The notes beneath the pieces were generated by a model. It had not been told where the DNA came from, did not search any database, and saw only the letters and a program-made list of their open reading frames with translations. The position numbers were made by a program, and so were the translations under genes. Shown here one piece after another: positions 15,815 to 23,467 of a DNA stretch of 47,224 nucleotides (its first letter is position 1; every line of letters starts with the position of its first letter). The stretch is from Anaerolineales bacterium. GTDB lineage: Bacteria > Chloroflexota > Anaerolineae > Anaerolineales > UBA11858. The stretch lies in the NCBI GenBank assembly GCA_021108255.1, contig JAIORG010000180.1, forward strand, positions 1-47,224, given 5' to 3'.

Positions 15815-16873
15815 ATGTTTAGTAAAGTGAAGCATATCCACGCACTTACAAATATCAGACGGGAACGTATTCTGTCTTCAGACGGATATGTAATTGTTCG
15901 CCGTATGCAAAAAGTCACTCCCACTGATGTGATAGTGGCAGCGCCGCTTTCTACCAAATATTTATTGCTTGAAATTGCTCAGGGATTAAATGTAACTCCT
16001 GCCCGGGCAGATGAACTGCTTCAGCGCCAGGCCGGGGATGAACTTTCACCAGGAGATGTAATTGCAGGTCCAGTAGGTTTATTCAAACGAGTTATCCGGG
16101 CTCCATTTTCGGGGCAAGTGAGAATTGCCGGAGAAGGAAAAGTTCTTTTCGAGATCGCCTCACAACCATTTGAACTTCAGGCTGGTATGGAAGGAACGGT
16201 GACCAATATTATCCCTGATCGGGGAGCGATTATCGAAACCCGGGGCGCATTAATTCAGGGTGTATGGGGCAATGGAAAGATCACTTACGGTGTCATTCAA
16301 CCAGTTAGTAATAATCTTAACCAGGAATTGGTGGCGGAACAGATAAATATCGGATTCCGGGGAGCAATTCTGGCAGCTGGATACTGCAACAATTCAGAAG
16401 TGCTGGAAATTGCTGGCAACACTCCAATTAAAGGGTTAATCCTGGGAAGCATCTCGTCAGATTTGATTCCAGCCGCTCAATCAATGAAGTATCCTATCAT
16501 GGTTATTGACGGATTTGGATCAACTCCTATGAACAGCGCTGCAGAAGGAATATTGATAGCCAATAAAGACAAGAATATTGCGCTAAACGCCCAGGTATAT
16601 GAACCGTTTTTAGGAAAATATCCCGAACTCATAATCTCCCAACCCAACCAGCCAGAACCCGACCTACCGATTGAGTCTGAAACCCTTTCTTCTGGGAAAA
16701 AGGTTATCATAGTTAATGGTCCCCAAGCACCTCAAATCGGAATAATTGACTATATACATCCCAGAAAACAGCGATTATCAAACGGCATTGAAACCCGGAC
16801 AGCTGAAGTATCCTATGGACATGATAAACAAGCTGCAATTCCGCTATCAAACGTTGAAATTCTTATGGAATAA
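15815..16873 (+). CDS. Beta-rich barrel/sandwich-type protein of the envelope cluster
   Basis: 352 residues, no signal peptide, no membrane helix. The N-terminal part has the alternating hydrophobic pattern of barrel-sandwich hybrid folds (DELSPGDVIAG, FKRVIRAPFSGQVRIAG, GMEGTVTNIIPDRGAIIETRG), similar in feel to lipoyl-like or RNA polymerase beta-prime hybrid motifs. A central alpha/beta-like segment (GAILAAGYCNNSEVLEIA, IKGLILGSISSDLIPAA) follows. The C-terminal ~50 residues (QIGIIDYIHPRKQRLSNGI) resemble a KOW-like small beta domain. It would be cytoplasmic and could contact the ATPase encoded just upstream. The start is taken at 15815 because the promoter -10 box is only eight bases away. 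No specific function can be assigned. Confidence 0.7.
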   Translation: MFSKVKHIHALTNIRRERILSSDGYVIVRRMQKVTPTDVIVAAPLSTKYLLLEIAQGLNVTPARADELLQRQAGDELSPGDVIAGPVGLFKRVIRAPFSGQVRIAGEGKVLFEIASQPFELQAGMEGTVTNIIPDRGAIIETRGALIQGVWGNGKITYGVIQPVSNNLNQELVAEQINIGFRGAILAAGYCNNSEVLEIAGNTPIKGLILGSISSDLIPAAQSMKYPIMVIDGFGSTPMNSAAEGILIANKDKNIALNAQVYEPFLGKYPELIISQPNQPEPDLPIESETLSSGKKVIIVNGPQAPQIGIIDYIHPRKQRLSNGIETRTAEVSYGHDKQAAIPLSNVEILME

Positions 16874-16927
16874 GAACTAATACCATTTTGCTGCCTAATT
16901 GACAGGGCAAATTGAGGAGAGAGAACT

Positions 16928-17539
16928 ATGGGTATGATGAATGATTTTGATGATCTGGAATTCGAGGAAACAGATTCTGAAGAAACTATCGCAACAAGCA
17001 GGGGATCCAACCGGACCTTCCTGGTTGTTGCCGGAATCCTCGGTGGAATCCTCCTGATTGCATTACTCGCTATTGCTGGTTACGCTGTGGTTATCTTACC
17101 CGGTCGTGATACCGGACAGCAAACCCAGGTAGCAGCAATCAATGCCACCAATACAGCTATCGCGGAAGAAGCCCGGCTTACTGCAATAGTAATGCGAGGC
17201 TCATTAACGCCAACCTTTACAGCTACCCTTCTGCCGGCAGCCGAAACTTTAACACCAGTCCCCACCGACATCCCCACCAACACGGCCACCCCGGTATTAG
17301 CACCCACCAATACACCTGAACCAACAAGCGAGGGGACCCAAGATCCTGGAACTGCTACTGTTGCAGCTCTGCTGACCCAGCAAGCGGGAGAAGGAGAAGA
17401 AACGCCAATCCCGACAGCTACTGCACTGCCAGATACAGGTTTTGCAGATGATTTTGGAGTCCCAGGGCTCCTCTTGGTTGCGGGTGTGTTAATGGTGGTA
17501 ATCATCCTCAGCCGCCGGTTGCGCGTGTCCTCAATGTAG
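16928..17539 (+). CDS. LPDTG cell-wall/surface protein with Thr/Pro-rich stalk
   Basis: 203 residues. A hydrophobic helix near residues 34-58 follows an acidic cytoplasmic start (DDLEFEETDSEE). A Thr/Pro/Ala-rich stalk, typical of Chloroflexota surface proteins and probably glycosylated or disordered, occupies residues ~75-165. The C terminus reads LPDTG, hydrophobic helix, RRLR, the sortase sorting-signal layout. With a helix at each end the chain would cross the membrane twice unless sortase cuts at LPDTG. ATG 16928 has GAGGAGAGAG upstream. No sortase is encoded in the window. Probably an exposed component or last gene of the envelope cluster; a strong terminator follows. Confidence 0.75.
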   Translation: MGMMNDFDDLEFEETDSEETIATSRGSNRTFLVVAGILGGILLIALLAIAGYAVVILPGRDTGQQTQVAAINATNTAIAEEARLTAIVMRGSLTPTFTATLLPAAETLTPVPTDIPTNTATPVLAPTNTPEPTSEGTQDPGTATVAALLTQQAGEGEETPIPTATALPDTGFADDFGVPGLLLVAGVLMVVIILSRRLRVSSM

Positions 17540-17581
17540 AAACCTGCGGAATTACCCTGTCAGTTTTCTTTGTAAAAACAG

Positions 17582-17620
17582 ACAACCACAGTAATCTTAT
17601 TGATTGCTGTGGTTGTTTTG
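17582..17620. terminator. Bidirectional terminator between envelope cluster and phosphohexomutase
   Basis: Stem ACAACCACAG (17582-17591) / CTGTGGTTGT (17607-17616), extended inside by AATC/GATT, followed by TTTGTT on the plus strand. On the minus strand a TTTTT run follows a few bases after the stem. It lies between the convergent genes ending at 17539 and 17639. Confidence 0.85.
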
Positions 17621-17638
17621 TTAATTTCCAGTTTTCGT

Positions 17639-19099
17639 TCAAGTGATATTTTCTGCAACCGTCTCCCCGTATACCAACAGGGCTTGAACCATCTCTTCGC
17701 TTCTGCCCTCAGCATACACTCGCAAAACCGGTTCAGTTCCCGAGGGGCGGATCAACAGCCAGGAATCGTCTTCCATAATATATTTCACACCATCCACTGT
17801 CAAAAGATCAGTAACTTTAATCCCCCCGATCTCATCCGGTTGGTTGTCTAGCAAATAACCCACCATTTTTTGTTTCTGGATAGGATATTTTAGTCGTTGA
17901 TCTTTCCGCTCATAATACGCCGGACCGACTTCGTCCAGCAATTCGTTAACCAAGGTATTGAGCGATTTTTGATACACTGCGACCATCTCAATCAAGAGCA
18001 GCCCCATCAAAACCCCATCGCCTTCCGGAATGTTTCCCCGGAAAGAAATCCCTCCAGATTCTTCTCCTCCGATAAGGATATCCTCTGAGATCATATAATC
18101 GGCAATGTGATTAAATCCTACGGGTGTTTCATAAACTGGCAAATCATACTTATCAGCCAGGCGGTCAATCATTCTTGTAGTGGATACTGTTCGTACAACA
18201 GGGCCTTTCCAGCCCCGTTCTTCAACAAGATAGCGGAATGCCAGAGCCATAATTTTATGGGGATCAACAAAATTTCCCCTTTCATCCATGGCGCCAATCC
18301 GATCTCCGTCACCGTCCAGTGCCAAACCGAGATTGCCCATACCTGTGCTAATCGCCCCCGCTAAAGCGCCCAGATGGGAACCAATCGGTTCCGGGTGCGC
18401 TCCTCCAAATCCCGGATTCATTTCACCCCGGATTTCTTTAACCTCACAGCCTGTTCCGGTCAAAATCCCCTTAATCAGCCCCCTTCCGGATCCGTGCATG
18501 GAATCCACCACTACCTGGGGAGGATTTGCTGCAATCGCGTCAAAATCAATCAGGGTTCTCAGGTGCTGATAATAGTCCGGAACGGGATTAAAGTTCACAA
18601 TCAACCCCTCTTCCACAGCCTGGTCCCACTCCATAAGATTCGGGCCCCGTCCCCTTTCCTGGTTGTCATTTAAGTAGATTTCCACCCGCCGGGATTGTTC
18701 TGACGAAGCGGAGCAACCATTGGCAGCCTTTAACTTGACTCCGCTATAGCGGGGAGCGTTATGTGAAGCAGTGATGACAATGCCCCCAATCGCATTTAAG
18801 TTTTTTACTGCATAGGATATAGATGGTGTGGATGAATCGGCTTGTGCTATATGCACTTTGTACCCATTGGCGGCCATCACCCGGGCAACTTCCCGGGCAT
18901 ATCGATCTGACAAAAACCTGGTATCAAAACCCACCACAATCCGATCAGCATCCGGATTGACGTCTCCAGCAGATTTACTGTGCCAGTGACCGGAATTAAT
19001 GGCATCTGCGATCGCCTGGGTGACCAGACGCAAATTGTGGAAAGTGAAAGTGTCAGAGATGACTGCCCGCCAGCCATCAGTGCCAAAATTAATAGGCAT
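17639..19099 (-). CDS. Alpha-D-phosphohexomutase (phosphoglucomutase/phosphomannomutase)
   Basis: Interconverts hexose 1- and 6-phosphates for nucleotide-sugar and envelope synthesis. 486 residues with all four motifs: GTDGWR at the N terminus, the phosphoserine loop VITASHNAPRYSG, the metal loop LDGDGDRIG, the sugar loop GGEESGG and the phosphate loop RPSGTEPVLRVYAE. ATG 19099 has AGGAG upstream, and an extended -10 (TGA-TAGAAT) is on the minus strand near 19149-19141. Glucose versus mannose preference cannot be read. The gene sits alone, facing away from the CNB/PH gene. Confidence 0.9.
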   Translation of the reverse strand: MPINFGTDGWRAVISDTFTFHNLRLVTQAIADAINSGHWHSKSAGDVNPDADRIVVGFDTRFLSDRYAREVARVMAANGYKVHIAQADSSTPSISYAVKNLNAIGGIVITASHNAPRYSGVKLKAANGCSASSEQSRRVEIYLNDNQERGRGPNLMEWDQAVEEGLIVNFNPVPDYYQHLRTLIDFDAIAANPPQVVVDSMHGSGRGLIKGILTGTGCEVKEIRGEMNPGFGGAHPEPIGSHLGALAGAISTGMGNLGLALDGDGDRIGAMDERGNFVDPHKIMALAFRYLVEERGWKGPVVRTVSTTRMIDRLADKYDLPVYETPVGFNHIADYMISEDILIGGEESGGISFRGNIPEGDGVLMGLLLIEMVAVYQKSLNTLVNELLDEVGPAYYERKDQRLKYPIQKQKMVGYLLDNQPDEIGGIKVTDLLTVDGVKYIMEDDSWLLIRPSGTEPVLRVYAEGRSEEMVQALLVYGETVAENIT

Positions 19100-19263
19100 A
19101 CTTCTTGCTCCTAGATCTGTATAATTTTTGAATGTACACTATTCTATCATTGATAATCCTGATCGACAGGTTCGCCTCTCCCCATCGAAAAGGAATTTAT
19201 TCGTTCCCTGAACTTCACAGGTTGAACTGGAGGATCAATCGCATTCATCGAAAACTTGAGTTG

Positions 19264-19272
19264 TGTTAAAAT
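19264..19272 (+). promoter_or_regulatory. Extended -10 promoter (TGT-TAAAAT)
   Basis: TG at 19264-19265, one base, then TAAAAT at 19267-19272; 17 bases separate it from ATG 19290. It overlaps the alternative TTG start at 19263, which argues against that start. Confidence 0.5.
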
Positions 19273-19289
19273 CTATTTTTAGAGTGCCT

Positions 19290-20918
19290 ATGGATTCCAA
19301 AACGATTTACGCATTTCTCCACGAACATTTTCTCTTTAATTACCTGACCGATGAAGAATTAGGTCAGATTATGCCGTTATTTAAACCCATCATATTGGAA
19401 AAGGGAGAAGTGCTCTACCGGACAGGATTCCCGGGGAGAAATTTTTTCCTCATAGTATCCGGGCAAATCATTCTCCAGGATGATGATCAAAACTCATCTG
19501 TGATCCACACCAAAGGTCATTTTGGAGAACAAGCAATATTCAAAGAGGGACTGCGGAATGAAACAGCCCAAGCACTGGAAAAATCAACTATCCTGGCAAT
19601 AAATAAACGTGGATTTTTGGCTATCCTTGCTGCGTACCCATCCATAAAATCCAGAATTTCCGGCATGAAAATTAGCGACACTATTATTCAAAACCATGAA
19701 TTTCCCTGGATCAGCAGTGACGAAACGGTCCGTTTCGTAGACCGTAAACACATCAACGTTTTTTATACCCAATTGATGCTGCCGTTGGTTTTCTTGATCT
19801 TAACTGGAATCGGCGCAGTTCTTCTTGATTTAAATTTAGGGCTATTTCTGCCAATTACATTCCTAATCTTCTGTTTATGGAGCATATGGTTGTGGCTTGA
19901 TTGGCGAAACGACTTCTACCTTGTCACCAGTGAACGGGTAGCCTGGGTGGAAAAAGTGATCTGGCTTCATGACCAGCGGAGAGAGGTTCCCCTCCAATCT
20001 ATTCTGTCGGTTAATATCTCAACAAACCAGATTCAGCGCCTATTTGGGTATGGAGATGTCATTGTCCGCACATATACAGGAAATATCCCAATGCGGAACA
20101 CTGCCCATCCAAAAATGCTGCTGGACCTGATTTCCGAAGTGCAGGAAATTTCTAAAACGAGAGCTCAAAGAATAGAAACCGCGGACATCAACCAAACCAT
20201 CCGCACACGACTGGGTCTGTCAGGGAATTCAACCTCTCCCGAAACCGATCCCGAGTTTACTGATTTGGAAATGGAGGGAGGTCCCCAGCTAACGGAAACG
20301 ATCACTCCTCTCCAGGAATTCATTAATCTCTTTCGTGCCAGGTATGAGTTAAACGGGGTAATCAATTATCGGAAACATATATTTGTCCTGTTCCGGAATT
20401 CCTGGTGGCTTTTGATGGCTCTTGCCGGCCTTGGAGTCTCCTTTTTTGCCCGTTTAGTCGGGCTCTTGACCTATCCAACTTTACCGGTGATCATAATACT
20501 TTTTACTGTGAATTTGGCTGCCCTGGGTTATGTGTTTGCTGACTGGGCAAATGACCGTTTTCAGATTACAGATAAACACATCATTGATCTGGATCGAAAA
20601 CCGTTTGGGCGAGAAACCAAACGATCTGCGCTGCTGGAAAATGTTCTCAGCCTAGATTGTAAAAGGGAGAATATAATCCAAAGGCTGTTTGATTTTGGCA
20701 CAGTCGCAATCAATGTTGGAGATATTCAATTGGATTTTGAACATGTCGCTCACCCCATAACTGTCCAAAATGAAATATTTGAACGATATAATAATGCAGT
20801 AAAACAAAAAGAACTGGAAGACGCTCACCGTCGGCGGGACGATATGGTAGAATTTTTAGCGGCTTATCACGAAGAAAGCACTGATGATACGCCAGGTCCC
20901 GAAAGTGACGATTCCTGA
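19290..20918 (+). CDS. Cyclic-nucleotide-binding-domain protein with two membrane hairpins and two bacterial PH domains
   Basis: 542 residues. Residues ~15-130 form a cyclic-nucleotide-binding fold; the phosphate-binding cassette reads FGEQAIFKEGLR, keeping the Glu and Arg that contact cyclic nucleotides in the family. Two paired hydrophobic helices (~155-200) precede a bacterial PH-like (bPH2/YdbS-type) domain (FYLVTSERVAW ... QIQRLFGYGDVIVRT). A second helix pair (~370-420) precedes a second copy (FQITDKHIIDLDR ... IIQRLFDFGTVAI). So the order is CNB, TM pair, PH, TM pair, PH, an unusual fusion of second-messenger sensing with two membrane-associated PH units. The ATG at 19290 is chosen because the in-frame TTG at 19263 overlaps the -10 box. 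Function: cyclic-nucleotide-responsive membrane regulator, by inference. Confidence 0.78.
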   Translation: MDSKTIYAFLHEHFLFNYLTDEELGQIMPLFKPIILEKGEVLYRTGFPGRNFFLIVSGQIILQDDDQNSSVIHTKGHFGEQAIFKEGLRNETAQALEKSTILAINKRGFLAILAAYPSIKSRISGMKISDTIIQNHEFPWISSDETVRFVDRKHINVFYTQLMLPLVFLILTGIGAVLLDLNLGLFLPITFLIFCLWSIWLWLDWRNDFYLVTSERVAWVEKVIWLHDQRREVPLQSILSVNISTNQIQRLFGYGDVIVRTYTGNIPMRNTAHPKMLLDLISEVQEISKTRAQRIETADINQTIRTRLGLSGNSTSPETDPEFTDLEMEGGPQLTETITPLQEFINLFRARYELNGVINYRKHIFVLFRNSWWLLMALAGLGVSFFARLVGLLTYPTLPVIIILFTVNLAALGYVFADWANDRFQITDKHIIDLDRKPFGRETKRSALLENVLSLDCKRENIIQRLFDFGTVAINVGDIQLDFEHVAHPITVQNEIFERYNNAVKQKELEDAHRRRDDMVEFLAAYHEESTDDTPGPESDDS

Positions 20919-20955
20919 TTGAGTATTAGCAACAAATTACAGGAGCAGGCTTCCT

Positions 20956-21456
20956 ATGGCAGCGCGAGAAATTATTTTTGTCCCTCATCCAACGTTAAGA
21001 AAGAAATCCGCAAAAGTATCTGATTTTGGCCCCGACCTTCAGCAATTAATCGAGGACATGATTGAAACACTGCACGAGAACTCCGGAGCCGGATTGGCAG
21101 CCCCGCAGGTCAACATCTCGCAGCGGGTGATCCTGGTGGAATTTGGAACTGAAGATAATGAGGAAATTCCACCGACATTGTATGTCATGATCAATCCCAG
21201 AGTGACCCGTTTTTCCCAGAAGATTGTGACCGGTGCTGAAGGCTGCCTGTCAATTCCCGGGCTAATGGGAGAAGTGGAACGGGCAGATGAGATTGTTGTG
21301 GAAGGTCAAGACCGCTTCGGCAAACCGTTGAAAATGCGGCTGCAGGGGTGGATCGCACGGATATTCCAGCACGAAATCGATCATGTCAACGGTATTCTCT
21401 ACACTGATCGGGCAACAAGTGTCTGGGAAACCGATGAAGATTATAACCCCGTGTAG
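20956..21456 (+). CDS. def: Peptide deformylase
   Basis: Removes the formyl group from nascent protein N termini. The 166-residue chain has the three motifs in order: GAGLAAPQV (residues 44-52), EGCLSIPG with metal ligand Cys97, and QHEIDHVNG with His139 and His143 as ligands and Glu140 as catalytic base. ATG at 20956, with AGGAGCAGG at 20941-20949. It ends five bases before recF, so the two are cotranscribed. Confidence 0.96.
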   Translation: MAAREIIFVPHPTLRKKSAKVSDFGPDLQQLIEDMIETLHENSGAGLAAPQVNISQRVILVEFGTEDNEEIPPTLYVMINPRVTRFSQKIVTGAEGCLSIPGLMGEVERADEIVVEGQDRFGKPLKMRLQGWIARIFQHEIDHVNGILYTDRATSVWETDEDYNPV

Positions 21457-21461
21457 ACTTC

Positions 21462-22661
21462 ATGTATCTCACTCATCTATCTCTGACTGATTTTCGAATA
21501 TTCTCCCGGTTTGACCAGGACGTTCCTCAAAACGCACTAATCTTGGTCGGTGATAATGCTCAAGGCAAAACAAGTCTTCTTGAGGCAGTTTACTATCTGT
21601 CAGCTTTAGATTCCTTTCAAGCATCCAGTACAGCAGAATTGATCAATTTTTCCGCTCTTCAAAACAACCTTGCGGTTTGCAGGATCGTAGCTGATTACCA
21701 GAAGGGTGATAAAAACCATCACCTGGAAATCAGGATCATCCGGGATACGCTGTCCAATGGAAACGCCAGCATTCGAAAAGAAGTTATTCTAGATGGAAGC
21801 CAGACCAAAATCAATTCTGTTATCGGACATTTTAATGCAGTACTGTTCCTCCCGCACATGCTTCAGATAGCCACGGGCTCTCCCCAGCGCCGCCGTCATT
21901 ATCTCAACCTGACCATCTCCCAGGTGGATCCGCGTTATAACGAAACCCTGTCAGAATATAATAAAGCTCTGACTCAGCGAAACGCCTTATTAAAACAACT
22001 TAATGAGCGCTCCGGCGACCCGGATCAATTATCCTATTGGGATGAAAGAATCACCCAGGCAGGATCCTATATTATGCACGCCCGGATTCAGGCAATACGG
22101 GATATCGGGCATTTATCTGCCTCAATCCATCAGGAACTCACCAGGGGGGAAGAAATCCTGCGTCTGAATTATCTACCCTCTTATGAACCGATGCCCTCTC
22201 CTCCCGGGCAAATTGAATTACCTCTGGACAACCCGATAGATAGGTCCGGAATGGATTTAAAGGAAATTCAAGGAGGTTTTCGGGAAAGACTTCTGGCCCA
22301 GCGAAAAGAGGAAATCAGCCGTGGAGTTACCACTCTAGGACCGCATCGGGATAATCTGCGTTTTATCAGCAACGGTATTGATCTTGGTAATTTTGGTTCC
22401 CGGGGGCAGCTGCGAACTGCTTTGCTGGCAATTAAATTAGCTGAAGTTGCCTGGTTAAAAGAGAATACCGGCCACTGGCCGGTGTTATTACTTGATGAAG
22501 TGCTGGCTGAATTAGACGATTACCGGCGGCAGGATTTATTGGAGCGCCTGTCAAAAACCGAACAATTGCTGTTAACAACGGCTGACCTGGATTTGTTTTC
22601 TGATGAGTTTCGAAAAACCGCAACTAGATGGGAAATTCAAAACGGTCAGCTAACGGTTTAA
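21462..22661 (+). CDS. recF: DNA replication and repair protein RecF
   Basis: An SMC-like ATPase that loads RecA at ssDNA gaps with RecO and RecR. 399 residues with Walker A GDNAQGKTS (30-38), a signature-type segment with LGPHRDNLRF and GSRGQLRTALLAIKLAE, and Walker B LLLDEVLAELDD. The ATG is five bases after the def stop, without its own ribosome site, so translation is probably coupled. The stop abuts the stop of rsmG on the other strand with no spacer. recF is usually beside dnaN/gyrB; here it is with def. Confidence 0.94.
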   Translation: MYLTHLSLTDFRIFSRFDQDVPQNALILVGDNAQGKTSLLEAVYYLSALDSFQASSTAELINFSALQNNLAVCRIVADYQKGDKNHHLEIRIIRDTLSNGNASIRKEVILDGSQTKINSVIGHFNAVLFLPHMLQIATGSPQRRRHYLNLTISQVDPRYNETLSEYNKALTQRNALLKQLNERSGDPDQLSYWDERITQAGSYIMHARIQAIRDIGHLSASIHQELTRGEEILRLNYLPSYEPMPSPPGQIELPLDNPIDRSGMDLKEIQGGFRERLLAQRKEEISRGVTTLGPHRDNLRFISNGIDLGNFGSRGQLRTALLAIKLAEVAWLKENTGHWPVLLLDEVLAELDDYRRQDLLERLSKTEQLLLTTADLDLFSDEFRKTATRWEIQNGQLTV

Positions 22662-23372
22662 TCAGAGGGGTTTTTTACCAGGTACACCCACCCGCCGGGG
22701 ATACTTCTCGGGGGTTGAAGCTTTCTTTTCTATCGTAATTAAGAATCTATCTTCAGTTACTCCAGGAAGCGTTATTTTCTTTACCTGGGTTAATTCACCC
22801 CCCAATAACCCTACTGCCTGGTGGGCTTGTTGGGCTTCAGCTGGACCCCGATCCCCTTTCATCGCCAGCATACTTCCCCCAAGTTTAACAAATGGGAGCA
22901 TGTACTCACTAAGCGTGGAAAGCTGGGCAACTGCTCTTGCTATTGCCCAGTCAAATTTTTCTCTGAATTCCACTTCCCGGGCAAGTCGCTCTACTCGTTC
23001 CTGGATGACCTGAATCCCCTTTAAGTTCAAACTATCTATGATATGCTGGCAAAACTCGGCTTTTTTATTAATGGAATCTACCAGAACCACTTCAGTTTCT
23101 GGCAGCAGTATCTTTAACGGTATGCCGGGGAAACCCGCTCCGGTACCGACATCAATCAGCCGGTTAATGGTTGTGTTCTGGATTACCAGATAGGGACTAA
23201 AGGAATCTAAAAAATGCTTAACCCGGATCTGTTCCGGTTCATGAATCGCAGTGAGATTGAACCTGCTATTCCATTCATCAAGCTCCTGTCTGTACCGGTC
23301 AAGGAGGGATAATTGGTAAGAACTGAGGGTAATCCCGATCAAATTCTGAGTTTCCGTCTTTAAGGTTTCCAT
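22662..23372 (-). CDS. rsmG: 16S rRNA (guanine-N7) methyltransferase RsmG
   Basis: Methylates G527 of 16S rRNA (E. coli numbering). 236 residues with the GidB signature: NLTAI near the N terminus, the SAM-binding loop DVGTGAGFPGIPLKI, then VDSINKKAEF and the segment WAIARAVAQLSTLSEY. ATG 23372 (METLKTE) is preferred over an upstream in-frame start because a perfect TATAAT lies only nine bases upstream, making the mRNA leaderless. Loss of the enzyme gives low-level streptomycin resistance in other bacteria. The C-terminal ~20 residues are a basic extension. Confidence 0.94.
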   Translation of the reverse strand: METLKTETQNLIGITLSSYQLSLLDRYRQELDEWNSRFNLTAIHEPEQIRVKHFLDSFSPYLVIQNTTINRLIDVGTGAGFPGIPLKILLPETEVVLVDSINKKAEFCQHIIDSLNLKGIQVIQERVERLAREVEFREKFDWAIARAVAQLSTLSEYMLPFVKLGGSMLAMKGDRGPAEAQQAHQAVGLLGGELTQVKKITLPGVTEDRFLITIEKKASTPEKYPRRVGVPGKKPL

Positions 23373-23381
23373 CTGGGATAA

Positions 23382-23387
23382 ATTATA
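23382..23387 (-). promoter_or_regulatory. rsmG -10 box TATAAT (leaderless start)
   Basis: Minus-strand TATAAT ends nine bases before the rsmG ATG, so the predicted transcription start falls within about three bases of the start codon. No Shine-Dalgarno is seen in between (TTATCCCAG). Confidence 0.6.
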
Positions 23388-23406
23388 CAGGAATCTTGCA
23401 ATCAAG

Positions 23407-23449
23407 AATAATAAAAGTCTGATTTCTCATCCAGAAATCAGACTTTTAT
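23407..23449 (-). terminator. Terminator of the DUF4349 gene
   Basis: A 17-bp perfect stem, 23411-23427 / 23433-23449, with a five-base loop; the distal arm on the minus strand ends ACTTTTATTATTC, giving a U-rich tail. It lies 18 bases after the lipoprotein stop and only ~20 bases before the rsmG -10 box, so it insulates rsmG. Confidence 0.85.
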
Positions 23450-23467
23450 ATATTGCATTATCAGAGA

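Noticed and set aside
17080-17505. 141-residue frame on the minus strand
   Set aside because: Antisense to the Thr/Pro-rich stalk gene; codon bias of the plus-strand gene explains the open frame.
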